This document shows positions 1-9,430 of a DNA stretch of 64,000 bases, piece by piece. Both the position numbers and the translations under genes were made by a program. The first letter of the stretch is position 1. Each line of letters starts with the position of its first letter. The stretch comes from Desmonostoc muscorum LEGE 12446 (lineage in GTDB: Bacteria; Cyanobacteriota; Cyanobacteriia; Cyanobacteriales; Nostocaceae): positions 434,001 to 498,000 of the forward strand of contig NZ_JADEXS020000001.1 of the NCBI RefSeq assembly GCF_015207005.2, read 5' to 3'. The notes beneath the pieces were generated by a model. That model ran no database searches. It worked only from the letters and a program-made list of their open reading frames with translations, and had not been told where the DNA came from.

Positions 1-104
1 TTCTCCTGGACATATGTTTATCAGTGATTTAAAGGATGAGTATCTTACTTTATAAGTATTAATGACAGTTACCTGTAGGAAACACAAGCATAATTGACAA
101 GAAA

Positions 105-872
105 TCAAAAATGGGCAAGGTATCCACCGTCAACCGCCAAAATCTGACCAGTGACATAAGATGCGGCTGGAGAAGCAAAAAAAACGACAGCACCAGCGAT
201 TTCTTGTGGATATCCCCAACGACCAAGGGAAGTTCGTTTTTCCAACCAAGCGGCGATTTCTTTATCGGCAACCACGTCTGCATTGCTCTCTGTTGCGAAA
301 AAACCTGGAGCAACGGCATTGACGGTTATTCCAAACATTCCCAGTTCGGCGGCAAGAGCGCGAGTTAGTGCTTCGAGTCCACCCTTGGCAGCAGTATACA
401 CTGCATCACCTGCACTTGCGATCGGACCAGCGATCGACGTTATGTTAATGATTTTCCCATCGCCATTCTCAATCATCAGCCGTGCTGCTTCCTGGCACAG
501 ATTGAAGGAAGCAACAAGATTCGCATCGATAAGCCGACGCACCGCATCCATTTCAAATTCAAAAAAACCGCGACGATCGCGCATACCAACATTATTGATC
601 AAAATATCCAGATGCCCGTATGTTTCTCGAATTTCGCTAAACGCTTTTTTAACGGCTGCTTCGTCCCTAATATCTAATTGTAATGGCAAGGCTGATCCGC
701 CAATTGCACTGACAGCTGCAACTGCGCGATTTAGGGTTTCATGATTCCGTCCATTGACAAGAACAAAAGCACCAGCACTCGCAAGTGCTTTGCTGATTTC
801 TAGTCCTAATCCTCGCCCCCCTCCAGTAACTAGGGCAATTTTTCCATCTAATGAAAATTCAGGTAGTGTCAC
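105..872 (-). CDS. SDR family NAD(P)-dependent oxidoreductase
   Basis: This 255-residue protein is a classical short-chain dehydrogenase. The nucleotide-binding motif TGGGRGLG is at residues 16-23, NNVG at 93-96, and the catalytic set is N118, S146, Y159 and K163 (YTAAK). The C-terminal GQILAVDGGY is typical of the FabG/gluconate 5-dehydrogenase branch. It should reduce or oxidise a small carbonyl or alcohol with NAD(P)(H) in the cytoplasm. The substrate cannot be read from sequence, and FabG-like, gluconate 5-dehydrogenase-like and sorbose reductase-like roles are all possible. It is transcribed away from the hydantoinase-B gene, with a 207-bp divergent spacer that holds the promoters of both. 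The length is normal for the family and all catalytic residues are present. Confidence 0.9.
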   Translation of the reverse strand: MTLPEFSLDGKIALVTGGGRGLGLEISKALASAGAFVLVNGRNHETLNRAVAAVSAIGGSALPLQLDIRDEAAVKKAFSEIRETYGHLDILINNVGMRDRRGFFEFEMDAVRRLIDANLVASFNLCQEAARLMIENGDGKIINITSIAGPIASAGDAVYTAAKGGLEALTRALAAELGMFGITVNAVAPGFFATESNADVVADKEIAAWLEKRTSLGRWGYPQEIAGAVVFFASPAASYVTGQILAVDGGYLAHF

Positions 873-1079
873 AGCGTTTCCTTTGCGGGGTTATGATTTA
901 ACAATTTATCACTCTTGACACAGGAGTTTGCTAAAAAAGGGTTATATTCTCGTTACTAAGTTTCGTCTAGTAAAGAGGGTTTAGAGGCAGAGCCTCCTGA
1001 TTTTTAAATATAACTTTTACAAACAGTCAACCCTTTTTCTTTCTAAGATTTATCAAATCTAAACAAATAGGAATCAAAA

Positions 1080-2768
1080 ATGTACACAACAACTCAAGCC
1101 GACCCCGTTCGCCTAGAAATATTCAAAAATCTCTACCAATTTATTGCCGAACAAATGGGAATTGTTCTCCAAAACACGGCAACATCTGTGAATATTAAAG
1201 AAAGGCTAGATTTTTCCTGCGCTATCTTTGATGCTTCTGGATTATTAGTAGCAAATGCCCCGCACATTCCTGTACATTTAGGCTCAATGAGTGAAAGTGT
1301 CCGCAGTTTAATTAATGATAAAGGCAGTACCATAAAACCAGGAAATGTCTATCTATCAAATAACCCATACAACGGCGGTACACATCTCCCTGATGTAACT
1401 GCAATTACCCCTGTATTTTTGGGGAGTGGGGAGTGGGGAGTGGGCAGTGAGGGAGATCAAGGAGATGGGGGAGATAAGGAAGCAGAAAAGAAGAGTTTTT
1501 CCCCTCTGCACTCTTCCTCATTCCCTATTCCCCACTCCCTATTCCCTACTCCCCTCTTCTACGTTGCTTCTCGCGGACACCAAGCTGATATCGGCGGAAT
1601 TACTCCCGGTTCTATGCCTCCCCACAGTACGACAGTTGAAGAAGAAGGAATTCTTTTTGATAATTTTCTCTTGGTGGAAGAAGGAAATTTTCAAGAAACC
1701 GCAGTCAGATATCACCTTTCAAATCATACTTATCCTGCTCGGAACCCTGACCAAAATCTAGCTGATTTTAAAGCTCAAATTGCCGCAAATGAAAGGGGAG
1801 TTCAAGAACTCCGGAAAATGGTTTTGCAATACAAGCTTGATACTGTTCAGGCTTATATGAAATTCGTACAAGCTAATGCTGAGGAGTCGGTGAGAAAGGC
1901 GATCGCAGTTCTCAAGGATGGTTCATTTATTTATAAAATGGACAATGGGGCACAAATTCAAGTTAAAGTAACGATTCACCCACAAAATCGTAGTGCTACC
2001 ATTGATTTTACAGGAACTTCTGGGCAATTAAATAGTAATTTCAATGCTCCCAAAGCTGTAACTCAAGCCGCAGTTTTATACGTCTTTCGGACTTTGGTTG
2101 ATGATAATATTCCTCTCAATGCCGGGTGTCTGAATCCTTTAGAAATTATTATCCCAGTGGGCTGTATGTTGAATCCAACTTATCCAGCAGCGGTGGTAGC
2201 AGGTAATGTAGAAACTTCTCAAACTATTGTGGACGCTTTATATGGTGCTTTGGGTGTGATGGCTGCTTCTCAAGGAACGATGAATAATTTTACTTTTGGT
2301 AATGAGCGATATCAATATTATGAAACTATTTGCGGCGGTTCTGGAGCGGGGATTGATTTTAATGGAACTGATGGTGTTCATTCCCACATGACTAACTCTC
2401 GTTTGACCGATCCAGAAGTTTTAGAAACGCGTTATCCTGTACTTTTAGAAAGCTTTAGTCTTCGTGTTGATAGTGGTGGTAAAGGTCAATATTCTGGCGG
2501 TAATGGAGTTGTTCGTCGCATCCGATTTTTAGAACCGATGACAGCGAATATTCTCTCTGGACATCGCCTGGTTCCTCCCTTTGGATTAAATGGTGGAGAA
2601 GTGGGAAAAGTTGGACGGAATTGGATACAACGTCAAAATGGAAGTGAAGAAAGTTTAGATAGCACTGGAACGGTGGAGATGAATGTTGGGGATGTTTTTG
2701 TGATAGAAACTCCTGGGGGAGGGGGATTTGGATCGCGCAGAGACGCAGAGGCGCAGAGAGTAATATGA
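1080..2768 (+). CDS. Hydantoinase B/oxoprolinase family protein, with repeat-derived insert and tail
   Basis: This 562-residue protein matches the HyuB/oxoprolinase-B family, which with HyuA hydrolyses cyclic amides such as hydantoin or 5-oxoproline using ATP. Family landmarks are the NPYNGGTHLPD block near residue 100, SRGHQADIGGITPGSMPPHS after residue 160, and the C-terminal glycine-rich stretch ETPGGGGFG. No hyuA lies beside it in this window. Two features are odd. Residues about 114-158 are a low-complexity Gly/Ser/Pro-rich insert splitting PVFL from FYVASRGH, which are normally nearly adjacent; it is encoded by an intergenic-type inverted repeat. The last dozen residues (SRRDAEAQR and neighbours) are encoded by another common repeat. 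The frame stays open, so function may survive. A purine-rich AGGA sits just upstream of the ATG. Confidence 0.88.
   Translation: MYTTTQADPVRLEIFKNLYQFIAEQMGIVLQNTATSVNIKERLDFSCAIFDASGLLVANAPHIPVHLGSMSESVRSLINDKGSTIKPGNVYLSNNPYNGGTHLPDVTAITPVFLGSGEWGVGSEGDQGDGGDKEAEKKSFSPLHSSSFPIPHSLFPTPLFYVASRGHQADIGGITPGSMPPHSTTVEEEGILFDNFLLVEEGNFQETAVRYHLSNHTYPARNPDQNLADFKAQIAANERGVQELRKMVLQYKLDTVQAYMKFVQANAEESVRKAIAVLKDGSFIYKMDNGAQIQVKVTIHPQNRSATIDFTGTSGQLNSNFNAPKAVTQAAVLYVFRTLVDDNIPLNAGCLNPLEIIIPVGCMLNPTYPAAVVAGNVETSQTIVDALYGALGVMAASQGTMNNFTFGNERYQYYETICGGSGAGIDFNGTDGVHSHMTNSRLTDPEVLETRYPVLLESFSLRVDSGGKGQYSGGNGVVRRIRFLEPMTANILSGHRLVPPFGLNGGEVGKVGRNWIQRQNGSEESLDSTGTVEMNVGDVFVIETPGGGGFGSRRDAEAQRVI
1421..1556. 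repeat. Inverted repeat (GGGGAGTGG type) inserted in frame within hyuB
   Basis: The left part is a run of GGGGAGT/GGGGAGTGGG units. The right part is its approximate reverse complement (CCCCACTCCCTATTCCCTACTCCCC), with a GA-rich spacer between them. The same unit types occur in intergenic DNA here (near 26060-26093, 60212-60312, 62268-62300) and inside anmK. The insert adds about 44 codons without a stop or frameshift. Confidence 0.75.
2731..2762. repeat. GCAGAGACGCAGAGGCGCAGAGAG repeat forming the hyuB 3' end
   Basis: The block contains AGAGACGCAGAGGCGCAGAG, the reverse complement of the CTCTGCGCCTCTGCGTCTCTGCG repeat found between genes at 19060-19085 and, in related forms, at 8520-8583 and 48540-48560. 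Here it supplies the terminal residues of HyuB, just before the TGA stop. Confidence 0.7.
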
Positions 2769-2868
2769 GTGATGCAGCTGCGCTTAAAACGTGTAGTTCT
2801 AATGCCCAATTTCCACAATGCCATCATTGCCAACGACTTCTCCGGCGCGGGTATGAATCTCCATGCTG

Positions 2869-3326
2869 TAGGGGCACAGCATTGCTCATTGGTGTCAACT
2901 TAAGCTTAAACGCTTGTCCTACATACGTTTTACCCCCCTTAATCCCCCCTTGGAAAGGCAGGGCTGTTTCATTCCATTTCAAACAGGATTTGTCAAGATG
3001 GTTAGCGAGAAAATTGTAAGTAAGGGTGACGATGAGATGAACATTTAAGCATTGAAATATCAGTAAAATAGTTCATTTTCTGGGCACGCTGGTAACAAAA
3101 TAACTAATTTTTAATTGCTAGAACCCTTGATTTTTAAAGCTCTTTGGGGAATGAAACAGCCCTGCCTTGGAAAGGGGGGAAAAAAGAAATCTAGTTCCCT
3201 CCCCTTTACAAGGGGAGGGTTAGGGTGGGGTAACGCGGTGAGTAACGGTAAGTGAATGAACTCAATATCACGTCTTAACAAGGGTTTCACGTTAAGTTGA
3301 CACCCCTGAGCATTGCTGTGCCCTTA
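2869..3326. repeat. Nested inverted-repeat element (MITE-like), 458 bp
   Basis: The outer arms are 2869-2903 and 3292-3326. They match as inverted repeats at 31 of 35 positions (core GGTGTCAACTTAA). Inner arms 2955-2975 and 3148-3168 are a perfect 21-bp inverted repeat containing CAGGGCTGTTTCATTCC. The interior has no convincing gene. A short C-rich/G-rich hairpin (CCCTCCCCTTT...AAGGGGAGGG) lies at about 3195-3230. A related block lies at 62083-62188 after phoD. The whole 2769-3377 gap is this element plus flanks. The 84-codon ORF that overlaps it is judged spurious. Confidence 0.7.
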
Positions 3327-3377
3327 CGAAAGATGCAGCTTTTAAACTTATTCATTTTTGGTATTTATTGTCAATGC

Positions 3378-5765
3378 TTAAGTCTTAAATAATTCTGAAT
3401 TATGCTGTGAAATTCTTTCAACTTGCTTAGGAGCTTTGATTTCAGTAAATAACTGAATCGCTTGATGAAAATTCATCTTACTCTCATCAGCCTTTGCCAT
3501 TTTTTTATAAGTTAAACCCAACTGAAAATAAGCTTCAGCTAAGTCACATCTAGCACCGATTTTTTCCAAAAGTTCGATTGCTTCTATATGATTAGCAAGA
3601 GCTAATTCCAAATCTGCTTGATGCCGATAAATTTCTGCTAAACCATTCAGGGTTTTAGCTTTTACCTGCATATAGTGACTTTCTTCTGCAAAAGTCAAAG
3701 CTTGGTGGAACATTTGATTTGCCTGGTCAAATTCTCCTAAATTGATGTAGGTTTGACCCAAAATTTGGATGAAATAGGCAAACCTCCCTGTTTGTTCTAC
3801 CAGTTGTTGGTTCGTAATATTTTGATAAGCTACATTTGCTAATGCAGAAGAAGCATCACGCAAACCTAAATAAGAATATACCAAAGCTAAACACACTGAA
3901 GCTTTTTCTGCCCAGCGATGATGCTCAGTATTTTGAGCGAGGTAAATTACTTGTTGAAATAACTGTGCAGCAGCCTCTAATTCCCACAAATCTATTTGAT
4001 AAAGACCAATACTTAATAAAGAATCTACCTCAAGCATCCTCAGACAGTAAACTGTATGTTTATTTTCTGGTTGAGGTACAAGTGATTTGAGTGCTTGGGT
4101 TGCTAGATTAATAGTTTTTTCTTGACAGGCGATCGCTTGACTAATTTTACCTGTTATCCAGTATAAATCGCCCAATATATTGTAAAGTTCGCTGAGATTT
4201 TGGTGATTATCCAGATTGTTAACAACTTGATTAATTGCCGTCAGTATAGGTTGAATTAAACCCATACGATACAGCGTACTTCCCAGAGGTAAAAACTGTT
4301 GCCATTGATTATTTCGGCTTTGGAGAATAACTTTACCTGCTAACTCAAATTCCTGAATTTCGATGTAGTGATAATATGCTTCCAAAGCTTGTAAAGCATC
4401 TTTAAAAGTTTCAATTTGTTTAACACTAGCTGTCCAAAATTCGGCGGCTTTGTGGTTGGCAATTTCCCATTCATCGCTGGGGCGCAAACGAGCGATCGCT
4501 TCTTTCCGAATCACCGGATGCAGCCAATATTTACCTTGATCGCACTCTATCAAAGACCGATTTCTTAAGGAAGTAATAATTTGGCGATGTTGGTCAAGTG
4601 GGACATCCCAAAGTAAACAAAACAATCCTGGAGATGGAATACTGGGTATGTCTTGATAACGATAACATCCCAAACGGCAAAGCAAACGATAGGCTTGGGA
4701 ATCGAGATTTTGTAAACGATTAATTTGACTAACGGCTAAATTTTTTAAGTCGGTTGCTGCTAGGGGGTCGGCATGATTTTCTTGCCAATAAACAGCCATA
4801 TCACCGTCAAAATCCTCTTGAATCGAACCACAGAGAATTCCCATTGCTTTAGCATTACCGCCATAGGTGCGATGCATGGTTTCTAAAGTTGGCGAATCGA
4901 TCGCTAATCCACGGTTGCTAAAAAACTGTTGCCATGCACTTTGATCTAAACCAGGAAGCCGATAGTGATTGACGTTTAGCCCAGGTTCACAAAGGCGATC
5001 GCGGCTAGTAATTAGGGTAACAGATTGCACCCTGGCATCAGCCAAAACCCGCAATAGTTCTACATAGTTGCGGTGCGAGGCAATCAACCCACCTTGTTGG
5101 TCTAATGCAGGTTCGAGATTGTCAATTAACACCCCAATCCGCCGATTGTGGAGTTGGCGCTTGAGTCGTGCCAAAGTTACCCCAAATTCTACCCCAGGTT
5201 CTTCAGCAAAATCTTGTTTGAGCCATTCCTCCACAACTCGTTCAGCGGGAGTGATGTTTTGCGTTTCCTTCGCCATCAGCAGTTCCAAAACCAAATCAAA
5301 TTCCTGAGTTTGGAGATATTGCTGCGCCAGAGTAGTTTTGCCTAAACCGCCTTCACCTTGAATGACAATCACTTTCGACCCCTGATTTACCAAAGAATTC
5401 AGGTGAGCGATCGCTTCTGTTCGTCCAATAAAATTGCTATCCTCTAATTTTGGGGCGGGGTGTGGCGTTCTGGAGTAATCAATCAGATTGGATATCGTAT
5501 TACTTTTTCTCAGAACCCGTTCCAAAGTAGCGCGACAATTACTTTTAGTAATCTTCTGGCGCAGTACCAAAGAGAGCAACTTCCATAACTGAGAACCAGC
5601 ATCCTTGGCGTGTCCTTCCGTACAACCGTAAGAATGAGCGATATCCAAGTATTTCCTACCCAACCAAACTTGCCCAAGAATAACTTTTTGCAAATCGCTC
5701 AACCGTTCCCCGGTCTGAGCAGGAATTATGGTGTCTAACCATGCTAATGCTGCTTGGGCGTCCAT
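3378..5765 (-). CDS. NB-ARC/TPR signalling ATPase with VMAP-type N-terminal helix-turn-helix
   Basis: This is a 795-residue STAND-class ATPase. Residues 1-90 form a helical DNA-binding-like region (LSDLQKVILGQVWLGRKYLDIA..YGCTEGHAKDAGSQLW) that resembles the vWA-MoxR-associated-protein N-terminal HTH found in many cyanobacterial NB-ARC proteins. The P-loop GEGGLGKTT is near residue 140 and a Walker B-like GVLIDNLEP near 213, followed by a winged-helix region and, from about 500, tetratricopeptide-like helical repeats. Family members act as regulated ATP switches in signalling and are suspected of roles in conflict or cell-death responses. No vWA, MoxR, caspase-like or TIR partner is adjacent, so an effector role cannot be assigned. 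The 3' neighbour is the nested inverted-repeat element. Confidence 0.85.
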   Translation of the reverse strand: MDAQAALAWLDTIIPAQTGERLSDLQKVILGQVWLGRKYLDIAHSYGCTEGHAKDAGSQLWKLLSLVLRQKITKSNCRATLERVLRKSNTISNLIDYSRTPHPAPKLEDSNFIGRTEAIAHLNSLVNQGSKVIVIQGEGGLGKTTLAQQYLQTQEFDLVLELLMAKETQNITPAERVVEEWLKQDFAEEPGVEFGVTLARLKRQLHNRRIGVLIDNLEPALDQQGGLIASHRNYVELLRVLADARVQSVTLITSRDRLCEPGLNVNHYRLPGLDQSAWQQFFSNRGLAIDSPTLETMHRTYGGNAKAMGILCGSIQEDFDGDMAVYWQENHADPLAATDLKNLAVSQINRLQNLDSQAYRLLCRLGCYRYQDIPSIPSPGLFCLLWDVPLDQHRQIITSLRNRSLIECDQGKYWLHPVIRKEAIARLRPSDEWEIANHKAAEFWTASVKQIETFKDALQALEAYYHYIEIQEFELAGKVILQSRNNQWQQFLPLGSTLYRMGLIQPILTAINQVVNNLDNHQNLSELYNILGDLYWITGKISQAIACQEKTINLATQALKSLVPQPENKHTVYCLRMLEVDSLLSIGLYQIDLWELEAAAQLFQQVIYLAQNTEHHRWAEKASVCLALVYSYLGLRDASSALANVAYQNITNQQLVEQTGRFAYFIQILGQTYINLGEFDQANQMFHQALTFAEESHYMQVKAKTLNGLAEIYRHQADLELALANHIEAIELLEKIGARCDLAEAYFQLGLTYKKMAKADESKMNFHQAIQLFTEIKAPKQVERISQHNSELFKT

Positions 5766-6303
<538 letters not shown>

Positions 6304-7005
6304 ATGGTGAAATCCGACCCCCGCCAATCTTTGCCAAGCAGTGCTGAACTTCCTTGTTCAGACGATACGCCTGTGGATAACGAAGACCAGAATTTTATTC
6401 CCAATCTACTCCTCTTCTTGCTGCAATATATTTGGGCAAACCGTAATGATTGGTTTTTCAGCGTGGATATGGGCGTTTACCATACCACAGGGGTCAGTCC
6501 ACTTGTGCCGATTGTCCCAGACGGATTTTTGAGCTTGGGTGTAGAACGCCGCAAGGCAGGTAAATCTCGTAAAAGCTATGTTGTTTGGGAAGAAAACAAC
6601 ATTGTGCCGATCTTGGCTTTAGAAATTGTCTCCTTAACTCCGGGTGGAGAATACGACAAGAAATTAGATACTTATGCCAAGTTAGGGGTACTGTACTACA
6701 TTATTTATAATCCAGAGTATTGGCAACGCGATCGCCACCAACCTTTTGAAGTTTATCGCTTAGTAGATGGTAGCTATGAATTGCAAATTGGTGAACCTTT
6801 TTGGATGCCAGAAATTAATTTAGGAATTGGTAGAGGGCAATACGTATCTGGTAATATCCCGCGTCAGGTTTTGTATTGGTATGACCAACAAGGAAAGCGC
6901 TATCAAACTCCAGAAGAAATCGAACAGCAAACTCGCCAGCAGTTAGAACTAGTGCAACAACAACTTGAGCGTTATCGTCAGCGATTTGGGGATTTACCAG
7001 AATAA
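6304..7005 (+). CDS. Uma2 family endonuclease (DUF820)
   Basis: This 233-residue protein belongs to the Uma2/DUF820 family, a PD-(D/E)XK nuclease-like group greatly expanded in cyanobacteria. Typical landmarks are the central VVWEENNIVPILALEIVS strand pair, KLDTYAKLGVLYYIIYNPEYW, and a C-terminal coiled-coil rich in Q/E (residues about 205-230). The acidic and lysine residues of the fold (P-D in VPDGF, E in LEIVS, K in KKLD) are present. Biological substrates of the family are unknown. It stands alone, followed convergently by an antitoxin-like gene. The ATG start gives a normal family length. Confidence 0.88.
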   Translation: MVKSDPRQSLPSSAELPCSDDTPVDNEDQNFIPNLLLFLLQYIWANRNDWFFSVDMGVYHTTGVSPLVPIVPDGFLSLGVERRKAGKSRKSYVVWEENNIVPILALEIVSLTPGGEYDKKLDTYAKLGVLYYIIYNPEYWQRDRHQPFEVYRLVDGSYELQIGEPFWMPEINLGIGRGQYVSGNIPRQVLYWYDQQGKRYQTPEEIEQQTRQQLELVQQQLERYRQRFGDLPE

Positions 7006-7027
7006 AATCAACATTAACCTTTAACTT

Positions 7028-7267
7028 TCATTCTCCCCGTCTATGAGCTTCAATCTCTGCTGCTATTTCTTCATCAGTCAAGGGATTATCTGCGTGTATC
7101 GCTTGTATTTCGTGGAATAACTTTTTTAATTCTTCTGCTAAAGTAACCCTTTGATTATTCTCTGTCAAAATAATCACCTCAACTTTCTGTCCTGCTTTAA
7201 ATGGTAAATCAGATAATACTAACTGCTTTGGATCTGCAATGGTGATATATGTTTTATAAACGTTCAT
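7028..7267 (-). CDS. Small AbrB/antitoxin-like protein, no toxin partner
   Basis: This is a 79-residue acidic protein. The N-terminal half (YITIADPKQLVLSDLPFKAGQKVEVIIL) reads like the beta-rich DNA-binding or dimerisation part of small cyanobacterial antitoxin-like proteins. The C-terminal half (LAEELKKLFHEIQAI...DEEIAAEIEAHRRGE) is a helical tail like those that wrap a PIN-type toxin. In such families a VapC-like gene usually follows, but here the next gene (Uma2) is convergent with a 22-bp gap, so it looks like an orphan. The assignment rests on pattern similarity only. Confidence 0.6.
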   Translation of the reverse strand: MNVYKTYITIADPKQLVLSDLPFKAGQKVEVIILTENNQRVTLAEELKKLFHEIQAIHADNPLTDEEIAAEIEAHRRGE

Positions 7268-7519
7268 GATTTATCTTATTACTTAACTTTTTTCTACCCT
7301 TGTTCTAACAATTTCGCCAGATTTTCTGCAATTCTCTCTTCTAACTTTGTAAAGTCGTCTTAGAAGGGCGAGGTTTGAAACCCAAATTTTCTCTAACCAA
7401 CTTTTTCCCCGACTTTTGGAACCCCATAACATAAAACTGCCTACTTTCACCGACTGACAAAAGCAAGTGCGATCGCTTAGGCTATTGGGCAAAGAGATAA
7501 AAAGTCAAGTATAAAAATT

Positions 7520-8458
7520 ATGCTTAACACCCTCAGCCCACTTGCAGAAGACTCAGGAAGTCAAAGCTCTCTCAGTCCTCACTATTTCCAAACACAGCAG
7601 CGTATTCGTTCCCTCATAGACAAATATCTTGCAGTCGAAAAACTACACGATCGCCTGCAAGATTTACCGATACAGTTTGCCAATCCCCAACCGCGTCCTT
7701 GGAAACTCATCGACTGGCAAACAATTAATCGCAATCAAATTATCGGCATAGAACCAGAAGTATTTTTGTCGATATTGATAGGTGCAATGGATACAGAAGC
7801 ACCTATTCGCGGCTATACCCAAACCAGTCGGCAGTATTTGGAAAAATTGCATCCTCACATGGCGCGGTTTGTTGGCGGAACAGTCGGTGAAGACAACAAC
7901 CTCTTAGAACTTGGTTTATGGGAAAAAGAAGAACGTCAGCACACACCTGCATTAATCAAAGTCTACACCCAACTAACAGGTGAGAAAATTACCCCCAAAC
8001 ATCGCACAGTTCGAGGCTATCTTCCTACAGATGACCCTTACGAAGATTTATATCGCCACGGCTTACACCGCATTGCTACAGAATACGGTGCAACCTGCCT
8101 TTATCTTTGGCTAATGGCTCACACCACAGGCGCACTCCAAGATGTTCTCGAAGAACTAGCACAAGACGAAATCAATCACATGACCAAATTCTGGGGGTTT
8201 GGCGTCTGGGCTTTCCCTGATACAGGACTAATCCGAATTGGACGCACCCTCATCAAAACCCGCTCTCAAAACTACCAACGAAACAACCTGATACGTACCC
8301 TCCGCCGCATGATGGCTACCCTCAACTGGAACGCTTGGTCATTAACCAACAAAACAACCCTCCTCTTCACCTTCACCCACACAATGCACCACTTGTGGAC
8401 TTGGAACAACACCCTCACACCAAAATACCTACAAACTTTATTTGAAACTCCTCAATAA
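7520..8458 (+). CDS. Ferritin-like diiron protein related to acyl-ACP desaturases
   Basis: This is a 312-residue helical protein. Two carboxylate/histidine motifs, EKEERQH (about residues 133-139) and DEINHM (about 217-222), fit the E-x-x-H pairs that bind a diiron centre in the ferritin-like superfamily, specifically the acyl-ACP desaturase-like branch. The upstream AMDTEAP segment could supply another ligand. A redox role on a lipid or small molecule is plausible, but the substrate is unknown. It precedes a UppS-type prenyltransferase on the same strand, 158 bp apart with a hairpin repeat between, so co-transcription is uncertain. Confidence 0.75.
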   Translation: MLNTLSPLAEDSGSQSSLSPHYFQTQQRIRSLIDKYLAVEKLHDRLQDLPIQFANPQPRPWKLIDWQTINRNQIIGIEPEVFLSILIGAMDTEAPIRGYTQTSRQYLEKLHPHMARFVGGTVGEDNNLLELGLWEKEERQHTPALIKVYTQLTGEKITPKHRTVRGYLPTDDPYEDLYRHGLHRIATEYGATCLYLWLMAHTTGALQDVLEELAQDEINHMTKFWGFGVWAFPDTGLIRIGRTLIKTRSQNYQRNNLIRTLRRMMATLNWNAWSLTNKTTLLFTFTHTMHHLWTWNNTLTPKYLQTLFETPQ

Positions 8459-8469
8459 ACCAATCGTTC

Positions 8470-8489
8470 AGACGCGATGAATCGCGTCT
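8470..8489. repeat. AGACGCGAT-family palindrome
   Basis: AGACGCGATGAATCGCGTCT is a near-perfect 20-bp palindrome just after the ferritin-like gene. The same palindrome with TA at the centre follows petM (26015-26034). It may act as a terminator or transcript-end stabiliser, but no T-run follows. Beyond it, 8520-8583 holds another hairpin (GGGGG AAA CCCCC inside GCGCGG...CCGCGC). Confidence 0.7.
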
Positions 8490-8616
8490 CTACATGAATA
8501 TTTTTATGCCTCTTCCTCTCTCTCTGCGCGGCAGTCGCTCATGGGGGAAACCCCCAAGACCGCGCTGCCTTGCCTCTGCGTGAACTTTTCATTATTCTTA
8601 TCAACACCAAAAATCC

Positions 8617-9363
8617 ATGACTTCATTACCCACAGATCTAAACCCCCAACACCTACCCCACCACATAGCCGTCATCATGGATGGTAACGGCCGATGGGCA
8701 AAAAATCGAGGATTACCGCGCATCGCCGGACATCGCCAAGGAGCAAAAACCCTCAAAGAACTATTACGTTGCTGTAAACATTGGGGAATCAAAGCACTAA
8801 CAGCCTACGCTTTCTCAACAGAAAATTGGCAGCGTCCTGTTGAAGAAGTAGATTTTTTGATGCTTTTATTTGAGCGATTATTACACCGCGAGTTAGCACA
8901 GATGCATCAAGAAGGAGTGAGAATTTCATTTATTGGAGATTTATCGGTTCTACCTAAATCTCTACAAACAGAAATGGAACGTTCAATGACAGAAACCTTA
9001 AACAATCAAGCAATACACTTTACTGTTGCAGTTAACTACGGTAGCCGCAACGAAATTACAAAAGTCTGTCGTCAAGTAGCCGAATTAGTACAACAAGGTG
9101 AACTCAGTGCAGAACAAGTTAATGAAAATCTTATAGAAAAGCACCTTTACACAGCAGATATTCCCGAACCAGATTTACTGATTCGTACCAGCGGTGAGAT
9201 GCGATTAAGTAATTTTTTACTATGGCAAATAGCCTATACAGAAATGTATTTTACTGATGTTCTCTGGCCAGATTTTGACAGAGAAGCATTTCATCAGGCT
9301 TTGTTGAGTTACCAAAAACGCGATCGCCGTTTTGGTAAAGTTAAAACTTCACTCTCAGCTTAG
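8617..9363 (+). CDS. uppS: Isoprenyl transferase (cis-prenyltransferase, UppS family)
   Basis: This 248-residue protein has every core motif of cis-prenyltransferases: [13 protein letters not shown] (catalytic D22), the GHRQGA block, AYAFSTENW, and the C-terminal [20 protein letters not shown] with WPDF. The enzyme condenses isopentenyl diphosphate units on an allylic primer to make undecaprenyl-type diphosphate for cell-wall and glycan carriers. Many Nostoc genomes carry more than one copy, so this could be a secondary paralogue. Its pairing with a ferritin-like desaturase-type gene, rather than cdsA, hints at specialised use. The length is normal. Confidence 0.92.
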   Translation: MTSLPTDLNPQHLPHHIAVIMDGNGRWAKNRGLPRIAGHRQGAKTLKELLRCCKHWGIKALTAYAFSTENWQRPVEEVDFLMLLFERLLHRELAQMHQEGVRISFIGDLSVLPKSLQTEMERSMTETLNNQAIHFTVAVNYGSRNEITKVCRQVAELVQQGELSAEQVNENLIEKHLYTADIPEPDLLIRTSGEMRLSNFLLWQIAYTEMYFTDVLWPDFDREAFHQALLSYQKRDRRFGKVKTSLSA

Positions 9364-9430
9364 TGTACAAAACTTCTACTCACACTTCCCCGAAAGGGGA
9401 CTAAAACTTGTGACAATAGTTGAGAGTGCT

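Noticed and set aside
2765..3019. 84-codon ORF overlapping the hyuB stop
   Set aside because: It runs through the nested inverted repeat, its sequence has no protein-like pattern, and it has no ribosome-binding site.
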